The notes under the pieces were generated by a model that worked only from the letters and a program-made list of their open reading frames with translations, searched no databases and was not told where the DNA came from. DNA of 64,000 nucleotides from Ketobacter sp. (GTDB lineage Bacteria; Pseudomonadota; Gammaproteobacteria; Pseudomonadales; Ketobacteraceae): NCBI RefSeq assembly GCF_003671495.1, contig NZ_RCHN01000006.1:62001-126000 (forward strand), read 5' to 3'. Within the stretch, counting starts at the first letter, position 1; each line of letters opens with the position of its first letter. Shown here one piece after another: positions 63,015 to 64,000 of this stretch. The position numbers were made by a program, and so were the translations under genes.

Positions 63015-63619
63015 GACTGCCCTCCTGCAGCAAAGGAAGACAAGCGTTCCGCGATGCGCACCATCGGCAAGATCTCATCCACTTCGGTGGCGGCAATGGC
63101 GGCCTTGGGCATGGAATCCACGGTAGCCTCAGCAGGTTCCTGCACCATGACATAGCCACCATTTTCTTTGATGTAGCGCACGCCCTCTGCACCGTCGGCG
63201 TTGGCTCCGGTGAGCACACAACCCACCAGATGCTGCTGGTAGACTTCCGCCGCCGACTCCATCGCCATATCAATAGAGGGCCGGCAGAAATTCAGCGGGG
63301 CATCCAGGCTCAGTGAGAACACCTTGCCGCTGTCAATGAGCAAATGATAATTGGGCGGTGCCACATAAAAGCAGCCCGCTTCTATTCCCTGTTTATCTTC
63401 CGGCTCCTGCACTTGTAAGTGAGTATACTTGGCAAGCATTTCGGGTACGCCACTGGACCTGTTGGGACGCTGATGCAACACAGCCACGGTTGGTATTCGG
63501 TAATGCTCAGGCAATGTCTTCAGCAATGTAATCAGTACATCCAACCCACCGCTGGAAGCGCCGATCACCACCAACTCAACCTGCTTAATCAATCCGCTGG
63601 AACACTCTTGCTGATTCAT
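63011..63619 (-). CDS. CheB-type methylesterase domain protein
   Basis: The 202-residue protein is only the CheB catalytic domain, without the usual N-terminal receiver. The triad is Ser22 (GASSGGLDVL), His49 (VLHQRPNRSSG) and Asp142 (LTGANADGAEG). In chemotaxis CheB removes methyl esters from receptor glutamates. The start ATG 63619 lies 35 bases inside the cheR gene. A CheB without receiver cannot be switched on by CheA phosphorylation in the usual way, so control must differ. It overlaps the c-di-GMP gene by 4 bases. Confidence 0.88.
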   Translation of the reverse strand: MNQQECSSGLIKQVELVVIGASSGGLDVLITLLKTLPEHYRIPTVAVLHQRPNRSSGVPEMLAKYTHLQVQEPEDKQGIEAGCFYVAPPNYHLLIDSGKVFSLSLDAPLNFCRPSIDMAMESAAEVYQQHLVGCVLTGANADGAEGVRYIKENGGYVMVQEPAEATVDSMPKAAIAATEVDEILPMVRIAERLSSFAAGGQS

Positions 63620-64000
63620 CGATGGCTTTATATCTAAATTCGTTAGGCAAACTGCGCAAAGACTCTTTGATGCCGAGACCCAGGAAGCCACCCAAATCCA
63701 GACTGTTATGAAATAAGGTTAGCACCTTAGTTTGAAGTTCGCGCCGAAAGTAAATTAGGACATTACGGCAGATCACCATCTGCATCTCCCCAAACACCTG
63801 ATCTGTAACCAAATCGTGCTGGGTGAACACAATATTTTTCTTGAGGCCGGGATCAATCAGGAAGCGCTCGTAACCCACTGAAATGAAATCATCCAGGCCG
63901 CTTTTGCCACCGGCATCCCGATAGTTCTCCCGTGCTGTGGCCAGCATCTTGTCGTGATAGACGCCTTTGCTGGCCTGGTCCAGCACCTGGGAATTGATGT
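63585..64000 (-). CDS. CheR-type methyltransferase (5' part beyond the window)
   Basis: The C-terminal 138 codons are present; the frame is open through the end of the window and the start is missing. The sequence resembles the SAM-dependent half of CheR: INSQVLDQASKGVY, QMVICRNVLIYFRRELQ (the NVLIYF motif), and LGLGIKESL followed by the C-terminal tail. CheR methylates receptor glutamates using S-adenosylmethionine. It overlaps cheB by 35 bases. Whether it has the usual N-terminal domain, a fused PAS domain or a partner receptor cannot be seen. Confidence 0.88.
   Translation of the reverse strand, partial: INSQVLDQASKGVYHDKMLATARENYRDAGGKSGLDDFISVGYERFLIDPGLKKNIVFTQHDLVTDQVFGEMQMVICRNVLIYFRRELQTKVLTLFHNSLDLGGFLGLGIKESLRSLPNEFRYKAIDESARVFQRID

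Overview
The window looks like chromosome of a gammaproteobacterium from the Pseudomonas/Alcanivorax/Ketobacter neighbourhood. The evidence is the housekeeping order fmdB-like–aspS–yebC–ruvC–ruvA–ruvB, the arrangement purM–purN divergent from DUF2066–CDP-alcohol transferase–hda, a lysine-rich HU-like protein, and many c-di-GMP enzymes. Base composition looks even and moderately GC-rich. I saw no tRNA, rRNA, insertion sequence, prophage or CRISPR array. The genus is a guess.

Layout: (1) 1–5.5 kb, minus strand: Holliday-junction genes ruvCAB, then yebC, aspS and a small zinc-ribbon gene. The yebC–ruvC gap holds two terminators and a possible small RNA. (2) 5.7–12 kb: an Hpt/HD-GYP protein, an HU-like protein with a PAKK-repeat tail, proS, a lytic transglycosylase, and a receiver–CheC–PAS/GGDEF operon. 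(3) 12–19 kb: class I fumarase, an alpha/beta hydrolase, an unrecognised 513-residue protein, a YihY membrane protein, an ArsC-like protein, WrbA and DUF2069. (4) 19.1–25.9 kb: a tightly overlapping RDD–SpoIIM–DUF4129–DUF4350–MoxR–DUF58 cassette. (5) 26–29.2 kb: a lipoprotein, a membrane haem-sensor-like protein (CxxCH plus HAMP) and a Ser/Thr kinase with a duplicated C-terminal module. (6) 29.2–44.2 kb: a complete glycogen island (pfkB-like kinase, glgA, pgi, glgB, glgC, GH57, malQ, glgP, glk). (7) 44.4–49.2 kb: hoxFUYHW, an NAD-linked bidirectional [NiFe]-hydrogenase with its maturation protease. (8) 49.3–56 kb: an AraC-type regulator, a 7TM hybrid histidine kinase and a GGDEF–EAL protein. 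(9) 56–60.9 kb: hda, a CDP-alcohol transferase, DUF2066, purM, purN and DUF3108. (10) 60.9–64 kb: a receiver–PAS–GGDEF–EAL protein, CheB and a truncated CheR.

The most interesting signal is regulatory. A perfect FNR/Anr box (TTGAT-N4-ATCAA) lies upstream of pgi, with a -10-like hexamer exactly where a class II FNR promoter needs it. A 9/10 box lies in the same geometry upstream of glgP, and an 8/10 palindrome lies between glgB and glgC. Next to a bidirectional hydrogenase, this suggests that stored glycogen is mobilised when oxygen runs out and that excess NADH can be vented as H2. The second signal is the haem-sensor/Ser-Thr-kinase pair. The third is the recurrent coupling of chemotaxis-type proteins (CheY-like, CheC, CheB, CheR) to c-di-GMP enzymes.
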